Shown here in pieces: positions 6,440 to 13,761 of a DNA stretch of 39,279 bases; the first letter of the stretch is position 1, and each line of letters begins with the position of its first letter. The notes beneath the pieces are model-generated. The model saw only the letters and a program-made list of their open reading frames with translations, ran no database searches and was not told the DNA's origin. Origin of the DNA: Clostridiales bacterium (lineage in GTDB: Bacteria; Bacillota; Clostridia; Lachnospirales; Anaerotignaceae); the NCBI GenBank assembly GCA_018364635.1, contig JAGZLR010000018.1:1-39279 (forward strand). The letters are read 5' to 3'. Made by a program: the position numbers and the translations under genes.

Positions 6440-7981
6440 ATCGGACCGATATGGACTGGAGTTATAACTATCGTGGCATTAATTCTTGGCGCATTTATTG
6501 GCTTTAGCTATAGAAAACATATTGCAGAAGCAAAAATCGGTACGGCCGAACAGAGAGCTTCAAAGATAGTTGAAGACGCAAAAAAAGATGCAGAATCTAA
6601 GAAAAAAGAGATTTTGCTGGAGGCTAAGGAAGAAAGCATTAAAACGAAAAATGAACTAGAAAAAGAAGTAAGGGAAAGAAGAAACGAACTTCAAAGAAAT
6701 GAGAGACGTATTATCCAGAAAGAAGAATCTTTAGACAGAAAAGCAGAATCTTATGAGAAAAAAGAAGAGCAAATGTCTAAGAAAATAGAAGAGCTGGATA
6801 ATAAAAGAATTGAGGTGGAAAGGCTTCACCAAAAAGGACTGGAGGAGCTGGAGCGTATTTCTGGGCTGACAACAGAGGAGGCAAAGAAATATATTCTTGC
6901 TACAGTAGAAAATGATGTAAAACACGAGGCAGCTTTGATCATCAAAGAAACAGAAGCAAAGGCAAAACTGGAAGCAGACCGCCGTTCTAGAGAAATTGTG
7001 GCAAATGCAATTCAAAAATGTGCGGTTGACCATGTAGCTGAAACAACGGTTTCTGTTGTTCAATTACCTAATGATGAAATGAAAGGCCGTATTATTGGCC
7101 GTGAAGGGCGTAATATTCGTGCTCTGGAGACATTGACAGGTATAGACTTAATTATTGATGATACGCCAGAGGCAGTAATTTTATCTGGTTTTGATCCAAT
7201 CCGGAGGGAAATTGCTAGAATTGCTTTAGAAAAGTTAATTGTAGATGGCCGTGTACATCCTTCTCGTATTGAAGAAATGGTAGAAAAAGCAAAAAAAGAA
7301 GTAGAAGTTACAATTCGAGAAGAGGGCGAAGCCGCAACTTTTGAAACCGGCGTAAATGGTCTTCATCCAGAGCTGGTGCGTTTATTAGGAAAGTTGAAGT
7401 TTAGGACAAGTTATGGACAAAATGTACTCAAACATTCTATTGAGGTTTCCCACTTAGCAGGCTTGATGGCGAGTGAATTAGGTGTGGATGTAACATTAGC
7501 AAAAAGGGCAGGTCTCCTTCATGATATTGGCAAGAGTATTGACCATGAAATGGAGGGAAGCCATGTGAGCATTGGCGTAGGGCTTTGCAAGAAATATAAA
7601 GAATCTGATTTGATCATCAATTCAGTGGAAGCTCATCATGGTGATGTGGATCCACAGAGCATAATCGCAGTATTGGTTCAAGCAGCTGATGCGATCAGTG
7701 CTGCACGACCTGGTGCTAGACGGGAAACGATAGAGTCCTACATTAAACGGTTGCAAAAATTGGAAGAGATTGCTGATAGCTTTAAGGGTGTGGACAAGTC
7801 CTTTGCAATTCAGGCAGGACGAGAGTTACGTATTATTGTTGTTCCGGAAAATGTCAATGATGAAGGATTGACTATTCTTGCACGGGATATTGCAAAGAGA
7901 ATTGAAGATGAATTGGAATATCCTGGACAAATTAAAGTTAATTTGATCCGAGAAACAAGAGCTGTAGATTACGCAAAATGA
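6440..7981 (+). CDS. rny: Ribonuclease Y
   Basis: RNase Y is the membrane-tethered endoribonuclease that starts mRNA decay in Firmicutes. Domain order is complete: N-terminal membrane helix (WTGVITIVALILGAFIGFSY), a long charged coiled coil, a KH RNA-binding domain (KGRIIGREGRNIRALE), and an HD catalytic domain with LLHDIGKSIDHE and a downstream EAHHGDVDP. The chosen start is an ATC at 6440, 7 bases after the strong site AGGGGAGG; this gives 513 residues, close to the usual 520. No ATG, GTG or TTG occurs in frame between the upstream stop (6413) and GTG 6473. That GTG would cut the membrane helix in half and has only a weak, distant GGAG. Confidence 0.9.
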   Translation: MGPIWTGVITIVALILGAFIGFSYRKHIAEAKIGTAEQRASKIVEDAKKDAESKKKEILLEAKEESIKTKNELEKEVRERRNELQRNERRIIQKEESLDRKAESYEKKEEQMSKKIEELDNKRIEVERLHQKGLEELERISGLTTEEAKKYILATVENDVKHEAALIIKETEAKAKLEADRRSREIVANAIQKCAVDHVAETTVSVVQLPNDEMKGRIIGREGRNIRALETLTGIDLIIDDTPEAVILSGFDPIRREIARIALEKLIVDGRVHPSRIEEMVEKAKKEVEVTIREEGEAATFETGVNGLHPELVRLLGKLKFRTSYGQNVLKHSIEVSHLAGLMASELGVDVTLAKRAGLLHDIGKSIDHEMEGSHVSIGVGLCKKYKESDLIINSVEAHHGDVDPQSIIAVLVQAADAISAARPGARRETIESYIKRLQKLEEIADSFKGVDKSFAIQAGRELRIIVVPENVNDEGLTILARDIAKRIEDELEYPGQIKVNLIRETRAVDYAK

Positions 7982-7986
7982 AAGCA

Positions 7987-8022
7987 AAAAATGCGAAGGA
8001 ATAAATTCCTTCGCATTTTTTT
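7987..8022 (+). terminator. Intrinsic terminator of rny
   Basis: Complementary arms around AAATGCGAAGGAA and TTCCTTCGCATTT, a tiny loop and a run of seven T. Confidence 0.93.
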
Positions 8023-8080
8023 ACGTAATTTATTAAATAAGAAAGGTAGTTAAAAAGTTTAAAACAAGTACCCGTATGAT

Positions 8081-8308
8081 CTAATCAGAAATTTTGGGGT
8101 ATGACTTGATATTATTGGTGCGGTTAATGAGATAATCTACGCTAGTTTTATAGAAGTCAGCAATTTCTGACAAAATTTCCACAGGAATACTACGTTCTCC
8201 AGTCTCATAGTGTGAATAAGCCCGCTGACTGATATTTAAAATTTTGGCCATTTGCTTCTGGGTCATATCATGATCTTCCCGCAAAGCGCGAATTCTATCA
8301 TACACCAA
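8081..8308 (-). CDS. Small XRE-family (Cro/CI-type HTH) repressor
   Basis: About 75 residues made almost entirely of one helix-turn-helix domain: DRIRALREDHDMTQKQMAKI, then LNISQRAYSHYETGERSIP and a third part ILSEIADFYKTSVDYLI. There is no ligand or dimer domain beyond this, so it is a minimal DNA-binding regulator. The long frame opens at GTG 8317, but that codon lies inside the ribosome site GAGGTGAT; TTG at 8308 (8-base spacing) or GTG at 8305 are better starts. It is divergent from a small membrane protein gene, with a 17-base palindrome and a related half-site in the shared control region. It most likely represses that gene and itself. Confidence 0.85.
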   Translation of the reverse strand: MVYDRIRALREDHDMTQKQMAKILNISQRAYSHYETGERSIPVEILSEIADFYKTSVDYLINRTNNIKSYPKISD

Positions 8309-8335
8309 GAGAATCACCTCAAACTTAGTATATAT

Positions 8336-8377
8336 AAGCCCAATTTGTTCTATTGACTTTTAGCCCAATTTGGGCTA
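8336..8377. promoter_or_regulatory. Operator pair between the XRE gene and the small membrane protein gene
   Basis: TAGCCCAATTTGGGCTA (8361-8377) is a perfect 17-base palindrome sitting inside the -35/-10 spacer of the rightward promoter. AGCCCAATTTG of this site is repeated at 8337-8347, 25 bases away, close to the likely -10 (TATACT) of the leftward xre gene. One site per promoter is the layout expected for a small XRE repressor. Confidence 0.75.
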
Positions 8378-8381
8378 TATT
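8353..8381 (+). promoter_or_regulatory. Promoter of the small membrane protein gene
   Basis: TTGACT (8353-8358), 17-base spacer, TATATT (8376-8381). The operator palindrome fills the spacer, so repressor binding should exclude RNA polymerase. Confidence 0.75.
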
Positions 8382-8423
8382 TTAAATGGAAATGCCGCAA
8401 AAAATAGGAAAAGAGGGGCTAGT

Positions 8424-8765
8424 GTGAAAAAAGATGGAATAATTTGTCTGATGATTTTGTTACTGACAGCAGTACTTTTTATTTCTGTAGTTTTTTTTGC
8501 GGTCAGTCGTTGTACAAATCAGGATAAATCATATTTAAATACTCAGGAAATGGCAGAACACATTCTGTCGCTAGAAGAAGAGATAACTTTTATCAATATT
8601 TTGCCTCAATTATTTATTATTTTAGAAAATACTGCGGTTAGAAATTTAGCAAAAAATAAAAATCCTTCTCAGTTGGAGGAGGATAGAATCAAAAGGGAAG
8701 TTATATGGGACCCTAATTCTTGGTCAATTATTGTGAAACAGGAAAGAAATCAGGTTTTAAAATAA
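8424..8765 (+). CDS. Small single-pass membrane protein, unknown function
   Basis: 113 residues from GTG 8424, which is preceded by AGAGGGG at good spacing; a longer frame from 8370 would begin inside the promoter and is unlikely. The N-terminus is VKKDG followed by one strong membrane segment (IICLMILLLTAVLFISVVFF), then about 85 mostly polar residues with a predicted acidic helix (LNTQEMAEHILSLEEEI) and no recognised domain. The segment could instead be an uncleaved signal anchor. The gene is controlled with the divergent XRE regulator through the operator in its promoter. Function is not recognisable. Confidence 0.6.
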   Translation: MKKDGIICLMILLLTAVLFISVVFFAVSRCTNQDKSYLNTQEMAEHILSLEEEITFINILPQLFIILENTAVRNLAKNKNPSQLEEDRIKREVIWDPNSWSIIVKQERNQVLK

Positions 8766-8795
8766 AAAAAGCCGAATTACTTCGGCTTTTTTTAT
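8766..8795. terminator. Bidirectional terminator between convergent genes
   Basis: AAAAAGCCGAA and TTCGGCTTTTT form the stem with a short TTAC loop. Runs of A on the left and T on the right serve both the rightward small membrane protein gene and the leftward MATE gene. Confidence 0.9.
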
Positions 8796-8800
8796 TTAAG

Positions 8801-10165
8801 TTATGCGCTTTTTGGTCCCATCTTTAGTATACGATTGAAGTTTAAGAAGAAGAGTGTGCCTGCAGTTAAAGCAGAGATAATATCAGCAATCGGTTCTGCA
8901 AAATATATACCGTTGACACCAAAAAACATTGGCAAGATGATTGCTAGAGGTATCAAGAGAATAATTTTTCTAAGAATAGCTAAAAACAAAGATAATTTTG
9001 CTTGGCCCAAACCAATAAAAGTAGGCTGACATGACATTTGAATGCCAAAAACGCTAATACCACAGATAAAAATAGGCATCATTTTTTCTACTTGCGCGAT
9101 CAATTCCGGCGACGATGTGAAAAGAGAGGCAAATGTTGCAGGAATAAGGCAGATAACAATACAACAGATAATAGTTGTACTCGTGACCATAGCTAGACAT
9201 CCGTAAAATGCTTTTTTTACGCGGTCATTAAGGCGTGCTCCGAAATTATAGCTGATAATTGGCTGAATTCCGTTGGTAAATCCTTGCACGGGAATGGAAA
9301 TTAACTGCATGACACTTTGCATAATAGTCAAGGAACCTACATACAGATCTCCGCCATAATACTGCATTCCACTATTTAAAACAATGCTAACTAAGCTTTC
9401 TGTAGACTGCATGATAAAGGGAGAGATACCCAAAGAACAGATTTTAAAAATAATAGATCTTTCTGGACGCAGATTTATTTTACGTATTTTTAAACCAGTT
9501 GTTTTACCAACTAAGAAAAGAACGACCCAAAGAGCGCTGACAGCTTGAGAAATAATTGTTGCTAATGCAGCACCAGATACACCCATATGAAACACAAAAA
9601 TAAACAAAGGATCTAACACAATGTTTAAAATAGCGCCAATCAGTACTGAGAGCATAGCTGTTTTTGCAAATCCCTGACAGCTGATAAAGGTATTTAGTCC
9701 AAGAGCAAATTGTACAAATATTGTTCCGATTAAATAGATATTTAAGTATTCGTTAGCATAAGGAATAGTTTCCTCGCTTGCACCAAACAGATATAGAAGC
9801 GGTGTTTTAAATATATAAAAAAAGATGGTAAGGAAAATAGAAAAAACAACTAACATGAAGGTTGCGTTTCCCAATATTTTTTCCGCTCTTTTTTTATCGT
9901 TTCTTCCAAGTTCTATAGCGGCAAGAGGTGCACCGCCCATACCGGCAAATGCGCTGAAAGCACTGATTAAAGTGATGATTGGAAGAGATACGCCTAGACC
10001 AGTCAAAGCATTCGCACCAACGCCTTCAATATGGCCAATATACATTCGGTCGACAATGTTATATAAAACGTTAATCAATTGTGCCGCAATAGATGGAAGA
10101 CCAAGTTGTAGCAACAGTTTACTTACTTTTTCGTCACGTAGCTTTTCATACGTAGCTGTTTCCAT
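8801..10165 (-). CDS. MATE family multidrug efflux transporter (MepA-like)
   Basis: 454 residues, typical of MATE cation-coupled drug exporters, with about twelve hydrophobic segments arranged as two six-helix halves. Family signatures are the first helix LGLPSIAAQLINVLYNIVDRMYIGH, GLGVSLPIITLISAFSAFAGMGG, and in the second half FTNGIQPIISYNFGAR. The IVDRMYIG block resembles the MepA branch. Substrates cannot be predicted. The start ATG follows AGAAAGGAT. A good promoter with two inverted repeats lies just upstream, so expression is probably regulated, and a terminator lies just downstream. Confidence 0.88.
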   Translation of the reverse strand: METATYEKLRDEKVSKLLLQLGLPSIAAQLINVLYNIVDRMYIGHIEGVGANALTGLGVSLPIITLISAFSAFAGMGGAPLAAIELGRNDKKRAEKILGNATFMLVVFSIFLTIFFYIFKTPLLYLFGASEETIPYANEYLNIYLIGTIFVQFALGLNTFISCQGFAKTAMLSVLIGAILNIVLDPLFIFVFHMGVSGAALATIISQAVSALWVVLFLVGKTTGLKIRKINLRPERSIIFKICSLGISPFIMQSTESLVSIVLNSGMQYYGGDLYVGSLTIMQSVMQLISIPVQGFTNGIQPIISYNFGARLNDRVKKAFYGCLAMVTSTTIICCIVICLIPATFASLFTSSPELIAQVEKMMPIFICGISVFGIQMSCQPTFIGLGQAKLSLFLAILRKIILLIPLAIILPMFFGVNGIYFAEPIADIISALTAGTLFFLNFNRILKMGPKSA

Positions 10166-10198
10166 GTTGCATAGATCCTTTCTGTCATTTTTTTATTA

Positions 10199-10253
10199 AT
10201 TATACGGCGAAAGGAGAGAAATGTCTACGACATGATTAAGGTTTACTGTAAAC
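10199..10253 (-). promoter_or_regulatory. MATE promoter with two inverted repeats
   Basis: Minus-strand TAGACA (10227-10222) and TATAAT (10204-10199) with a 17-base spacer. ATGTCTACGACAT (10221-10233; ATGTC/GACAT arms) covers the -35, and GTTTACTGTAAAC (10241-10253; GTTTAC/GTAAAC arms) lies just upstream. These are likely binding sites for a regulator that is not adjacent. Confidence 0.6.
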
Positions 10254-10324
10254 AAGAGAATGGTAGCTAATTTGGTGGGAAACTATTCAATCCTATTTTA
10301 TTTGAGATAAAGGTATTCTAGTTG

Positions 10325-10361
10325 AAAAAAGACTGTCTAAATTTTTTAGACAGTCTTTTTT
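10325..10361. terminator. Strong terminator downstream of the AEC gene
   Basis: AAAAAAGACTGTCTAAA and its complement form a 17-bp stem with a 3-base loop, with runs of A and T on the two sides. It directly follows the stop codon of the minus-strand AEC gene and shields the MATE promoter region. Confidence 0.9.
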
Positions 10362-11339
10362 CTAAATAAACAGCAAACAGGCAAAAGGGATAGTCACGGC
10401 ACTAAAAAGGGTAGATAAGACGACGAATTTAGAAGCAAATTTACTGTCACCTCCATATTGTCCTACAAAAAGTGCGCCCATAGCTGGACCAGGCATAGCA
10501 CCAAGTCCTAGGACGATTGGGCCTATGATCAAATCATCTTTGATCCATGGAGAAAGAAGAAGATAAAAAATGCCAGGAATTAGTATGAGTCGTAAGAAAG
10601 ACAAAATATAAACTTGATAGTCGCCTAAAAGTTCTTTTATAGAATTTCCTGCAAGCATAGTACCGATATAAACAAGAGCCAAAGGAGTCATTGTAGAGGA
10701 TATCATATCACCAGCAGTAGCAATAGCTGATGGCAACCGAATTTTTGCAAAAAATAGAATAAGTCCCAAAGCAATTGCAAAGTTGACTGGAGAAAAGATC
10801 ATTTTTTTCCAGTTAATAACGGCATAATCAGAATTTTTCGATCCATATTTTGCAATGATGGAAATACCGATGGTAAATTGTGAGATGTTGGCAGCAGAAT
10901 TGATCATGGTCAGATAAAAGAGTACTTCTTCACCAAAAACTGCTTCTAGCACGGGAAATCCCATAAAGATACAGTTGGAAAACATTGCGGAATAGGTCCA
11001 CATTCCAAATCGTTCCCGAGGAACTCTACATAATTTGCCACTAATGAGACCAATAGGGATACCTATTATTGTTCCACCGATAAACAAAAGAAAAATGAAA
11101 CCGCCTTTTAAGGCCATTTCTGCATTAAAATCCATTTGGAGACTCATGACTGCAAAAATCGGTATCACAATACCAGAGATAAAATTGACAATGTTTTGAG
11201 AGAAAGATTCAGGCATTAGTCTTTTTTTCGTGATAAAAAAGCCAAGGAAAATCAATAATCCCAAGGCAGCAAGACGATTCATAACAGTAAAGAAAGCTGC
11301 TGTATTTCCTGTGGAAAAAATAGCATAGACAGTATCCAT
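10362..11339 (-). CDS. AEC (auxin efflux carrier) family transporter
   Basis: 325 residues with about ten hydrophobic segments and the AEC layout: an N-terminal group (LAALGLLIFLGFFITKK, then a short loop with MPESFSQNIVNFI) and a C-terminal group ending in GPAMGALFVGQYGGDS and ASKFVVLSTLFSAVTIP. The mid-protein block MFSNCIFMGFPVLEAVFG is a family hallmark. In bacteria such carriers export or import organic acids such as malate and malonate; the substrate here is unknown. It has its own promoter and terminator. A second, clearly diverged AEC gene lies at about 31.9 kb. Confidence 0.85.
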   Translation of the reverse strand: MDTVYAIFSTGNTAAFFTVMNRLAALGLLIFLGFFITKKRLMPESFSQNIVNFISGIVIPIFAVMSLQMDFNAEMALKGGFIFLLFIGGTIIGIPIGLISGKLCRVPRERFGMWTYSAMFSNCIFMGFPVLEAVFGEEVLFYLTMINSAANISQFTIGISIIAKYGSKNSDYAVINWKKMIFSPVNFAIALGLILFFAKIRLPSAIATAGDMISSTMTPLALVYIGTMLAGNSIKELLGDYQVYILSFLRLILIPGIFYLLLSPWIKDDLIIGPIVLGLGAMPGPAMGALFVGQYGGDSKFASKFVVLSTLFSAVTIPFACLLFI

Positions 11340-11394
11340 TTCTATTCACCCTTTCCGTTTGAAAAGAATTCTGAAATTTACTAATTATGGTATC

Positions 11395-11430
11395 ATAGTA
11401 GCAGTGCTTTGTATCTACTGTCAATTGACA
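11395..11430 (-). promoter_or_regulatory. Promoter of the AEC gene
   Basis: Minus-strand TTGACA (11424-11419), 18-base spacer, TACTAT (11400-11395). The -35 is half of a 12-base palindrome, TGTCAATTGACA (11419-11430), a candidate operator. Confidence 0.6.
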
Positions 11431-11505
11431 ACAGTTACGAATTACTGAAATTTGCCTAGGTCAGATTTTGTTTTTATTTGCGGTAGAAGTTTCTAAGGAT
11501 AAAGA

Positions 11506-11534
11506 TTGACAGCTCTTCAGAGAGAGAATAAAAT
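11506..11534 (+). promoter_or_regulatory. Promoter of the cobalamin operon
   Basis: Consensus TTGACA (11506-11511), 17-base spacer, TAAAAT (11529-11534). The start of transcription is expected near 11541, a few bases before the riboswitch aptamer. No second promoter was found inside the operon. Confidence 0.82.
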
Positions 11535-11544
11535 AAAACTATCT

Positions 11545-11702
11545 TTAGGTGCTTCTTTTTGGAAGAAGAGAATAGGGAAGACGGATGAGATTTCCGCACG
11601 GGACCGCCGCTGTGATGGCTGAGTTAACTGCATAATACCACTGTTTTTACGGGAAGGTGCAGAAATAACAAGGAAGCCTAAGTCAGAAGACCTGCCTGAA
11701 GT
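11545..11702 (+). promoter_or_regulatory. Cobalamin riboswitch
   Basis: Conserved blocks appear in the right order: TTAGGTGC (start), GAATAGGGAA, TTTCCGCACGGGACC, CGCCGCTGTGATGG, a second GGGAAGGTGC arm, and the B12 box AAGTCAGAAGACCTGCC close to 11680-11697. It lies 20 bases or less downstream of a good promoter and upstream of an 18-gene B12 operon. Binding of adenosyl- or other cobalamin is expected to lower expression through the terminator at 11779. The specific ligand form cannot be judged from the sequence. Confidence 0.95.
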
Positions 11703-11723
11703 CGCTTGAAAAGCGTGCTTATA

Positions 11724-11790
11724 GCCGACGGACGAAACGGCGATAAGTAGATCATGTAAAAAATTTTGCGTAGATTGCCCTTTTTCGTCA
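11724..11790 (+). promoter_or_regulatory. Expression platform: candidate antiterminator
   Basis: GACGAAA (11731-11737) is exactly complementary to TTTCGTC (11784-11790), which includes part of the left arm and loop of the terminator. GACGAAA is also the loop of a hairpin GCCG/CGGC (11724-11727 with 11738-11741). This suggests a switch: the small hairpin forms when ligand is bound and frees the terminator; otherwise GACGAAA breaks it. Read by eye, not computed. Confidence 0.55.
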
Positions 11791-11809
11791 GAAGAAGGGT
11801 TATTTTTTG
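11779..11809 (+). terminator. Riboswitch-controlled terminator before cbiK
   Basis: CCCTTTTTC (11779-11787) pairs with GAAGAAGGG (11792-11800) around a GTCA loop, followed by TTATTTTTT. It lies 30 bases before the cbiK start codon. Confidence 0.88.
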
Positions 11810-11838
11810 TTAGACTTGCAAAAAGCAAGGAGGATGTC

Positions 11839-12627
11839 ATGAAAAAAGGAATTATTGTGATAAGTTTTGGTACAAGCTGTGACGAGACACGAAAAAAAAA
11901 TATAACAGCGGTTGAGGAAACGATAGCGCAGGCATTTCCAGAAATAAAGATAGAACGGGCTTTTACAAGCGGAATGATTGTAGAAAAACTTAGGCAGAGA
12001 GGCATCAAGATCAATTTATTGGAAGAAGCACTGGAGAAAGTATACAAGGCTGGATGTACTCATGTTTTTATCCAGCCGACTCACATTATTCCTGGTGAAG
12101 AGTACAGCAAACTGAAGGATGTAGCAAAAAAGCAACAAAAGCGGTTTGAAGAGGTTATTATTGGAACTCCGCTTTTGAATCAACAATCTGATTTTGAGGA
12201 TGTCATACAAATTATTACAGAACAGATTTGTCCGTCAGATCAAGAAGCTATTGTTCTTATGGGACACGGAACACCCCATTGTTCCAATACAGCTTATGCT
12301 GCTATGGATTATATGCTGAAAGAAAAAGGCTTTCCATCTGTTTTTATTGGTACAGTAGAAGCATACCCTGATGTGTATACGGTGATGAAACTTGTAAATC
12401 AGGCTGGTTATAAAAAAGTAAAATTGATGCCATTGATGTTAGTAGCTGGAGATCATGCCATTCATGATATGGCAGGAGAGGAAGCAGACAGTTGGAAAAA
12501 TATTTTTCTGTCTCATGGATTTGAGGTAGAGTGTATTCTCAAAGGTCTTGGGGAATATCCAAAGATCAGAGCGTTGTACGTAAAGCATATGAAAGAAGAG
12601 ATGGCAAAAAACGGGAAGTGGAAATAA
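11839..12627 (+). CDS. cbiK: Sirohydrochlorin cobaltochelatase, class II
   Basis: Inserts Co2+ into sirohydrochlorin, the first committed step of the oxygen-independent B12 route. 262 residues, usual for CbiK. The N-terminus ISFGTSCDETRKK and the active-site set H143 (MGHGTPH), E174 (TVEAYPD) and H206 (AGDHAIHDMAG) agree with the metal-binding residues known for Salmonella CbiK (His145, Glu175, His207). No signal peptide is visible, so it is cytosolic, unlike the periplasmic CbiKP forms. The start follows AAGGAGGATG. It is the first gene of the operon, directly downstream of the riboswitch terminator. Confidence 0.95.
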   Translation: MKKGIIVISFGTSCDETRKKNITAVEETIAQAFPEIKIERAFTSGMIVEKLRQRGIKINLLEEALEKVYKAGCTHVFIQPTHIIPGEEYSKLKDVAKKQQKRFEEVIIGTPLLNQQSDFEDVIQIITEQICPSDQEAIVLMGHGTPHCSNTAYAAMDYMLKEKGFPSVFIGTVEAYPDVYTVMKLVNQAGYKKVKLMPLMLVAGDHAIHDMAGEEADSWKNIFLSHGFEVECILKGLGEYPKIRALYVKHMKEEMAKNGKWK

Positions 12628-13761
12628 ATGCCATTAGAAGAATATATCAATGCCGGAGGAAAGAAACTGCGTTTAGGTTATACGACAGGCAGTTGTGCAG
12701 CAATGGCTGCAAAAGCAGCAGTTTCTATGCTCTTAGGTGAAAGTATTGTAAATGAAGTAGATCTATTGACTCCCAGAGGAATTTTGATCAAAGCTTCTAT
12801 ACTAGATATAAAAAAAGAAACTGAACAAGTATCCTGTGCAGTGGAAAAGGATGCAGGAGATGATATTGATGCAACACGAGGAATAAAAATTTATGCCTCT
12901 GTCAGAAAGATTGCGGAGAGGGGAATTTTTATAGATGGTGGCATTGGTATTGGCCGCGTGACTAAAAAAGGGCTCAATCAGCCTGTTGGTAATGCTGCAA
13001 TTAATGCAGTTCCAAGAAAGATGATTGAAGAAGAGGTCCGGTCTGTTTGCTGTAAGTTTTCTTATGATGGTGGTATTGCGGTAATCATCTCTGCACCAGA
13101 AGGAATAAAGATTGCCGAAAAGACATTTAATCCACGGTTGGGAATTGTTGGAGGAATTTCTATTCTTGGCTCTACTGGAATTGTAGAACCCAAAAGTGAA
13201 AAGGCTCTGGTGGAAAGTATACAGCTGGAAATCCATGTGCGTGCAAAAGAGGGAAAGACAGGAATACTTTTTACTCCCGGTAATTACGGCGAAGAATTTA
13301 TTAAGTTTTATCCACCGCTAGCAACTGTAAAACCTGTACAATGTTCCAATTATATTGGAGAAGCCATTGACATAGCGCGAGAGGAAGGTTTTTCATACAT
13401 TCTTTTAGCAGGGCATATAGGAAAACTTATTAAGTTGGCAAGTGGTATTATGAACACTCATTCCAGGACGGCAGACTGTAGGATGGAGTTATTAAGCCTT
13501 TACGGCATGTTATGTGGAGGATCAAAGGATATGGGAGAAGAAATTTTGTCTGCCGTGACAACAGAGGATGGGCTGGACATTCTTGCAAAATATGGAAAAG
13601 CTGAGAAAACAATTTCTAGATTGATGGAAAAGATAGAATATTATTTGGAAAAGCGGGCTGGTTGTGATATAGGAGCGTTTGTTTTTCGCCAAAATGGGGG
13701 ACTTATTGGTAAAACAAGCAGAGCAGATGATTTAGCTCAGCTGATAGGAGGGGAAAGATGA
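12628..13761 (+). CDS. cbiD: Cobalt-precorrin-5B C1-methyltransferase
   Basis: Methylates C1 of the corrin ring in the anaerobic pathway. The N-terminal signature LRLGYTTGSCAAMAAKAA is diagnostic, followed by DDIDATRGIKIYA, GIGIGRVTKKGL, GNAAINAVPRKMI, the block LGIVGGISILGSTGIVEPKS and a C-terminal HIGKLIKLASGIMNTHS. 377 residues, normal length. CbiD does not share the fold of the other B12 methyltransferases. The ATG follows the cbiK stop with no gap and its ribosome site (GGGAAGTGG) lies inside cbiK, so translation is probably coupled. Confidence 0.95.
   Translation: MPLEEYINAGGKKLRLGYTTGSCAAMAAKAAVSMLLGESIVNEVDLLTPRGILIKASILDIKKETEQVSCAVEKDAGDDIDATRGIKIYASVRKIAERGIFIDGGIGIGRVTKKGLNQPVGNAAINAVPRKMIEEEVRSVCCKFSYDGGIAVIISAPEGIKIAEKTFNPRLGIVGGISILGSTGIVEPKSEKALVESIQLEIHVRAKEGKTGILFTPGNYGEEFIKFYPPLATVKPVQCSNYIGEAIDIAREEGFSYILLAGHIGKLIKLASGIMNTHSRTADCRMELLSLYGMLCGGSKDMGEEILSAVTTEDGLDILAKYGKAEKTISRLMEKIEYYLEKRAGCDIGAFVFRQNGGLIGKTSRADDLAQLIGGER

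Noticed and set aside
6473..7981. GTG 6473 as the rny start
   Set aside because: It would remove half of the membrane helix and has only a weak GGAG 11 bases upstream, while a near-perfect ribosome site lies further upstream.
11517..12047. 176-residue minus-strand reading frame over the riboswitch and start of cbiK
   Set aside because: It lies opposite a conserved RNA element and a clear gene, has no family resemblance and no ribosome site.
12802..13236. Minus-strand frame of 144 residues inside cbiD
   Set aside because: Composition is that of an antisense shadow (rich in Ser, Asn and Phe) and cbiD is complete on the other strand. The same applies to 20020-20445 opposite cbiA/cobT and 9825-10199 opposite the MATE gene.
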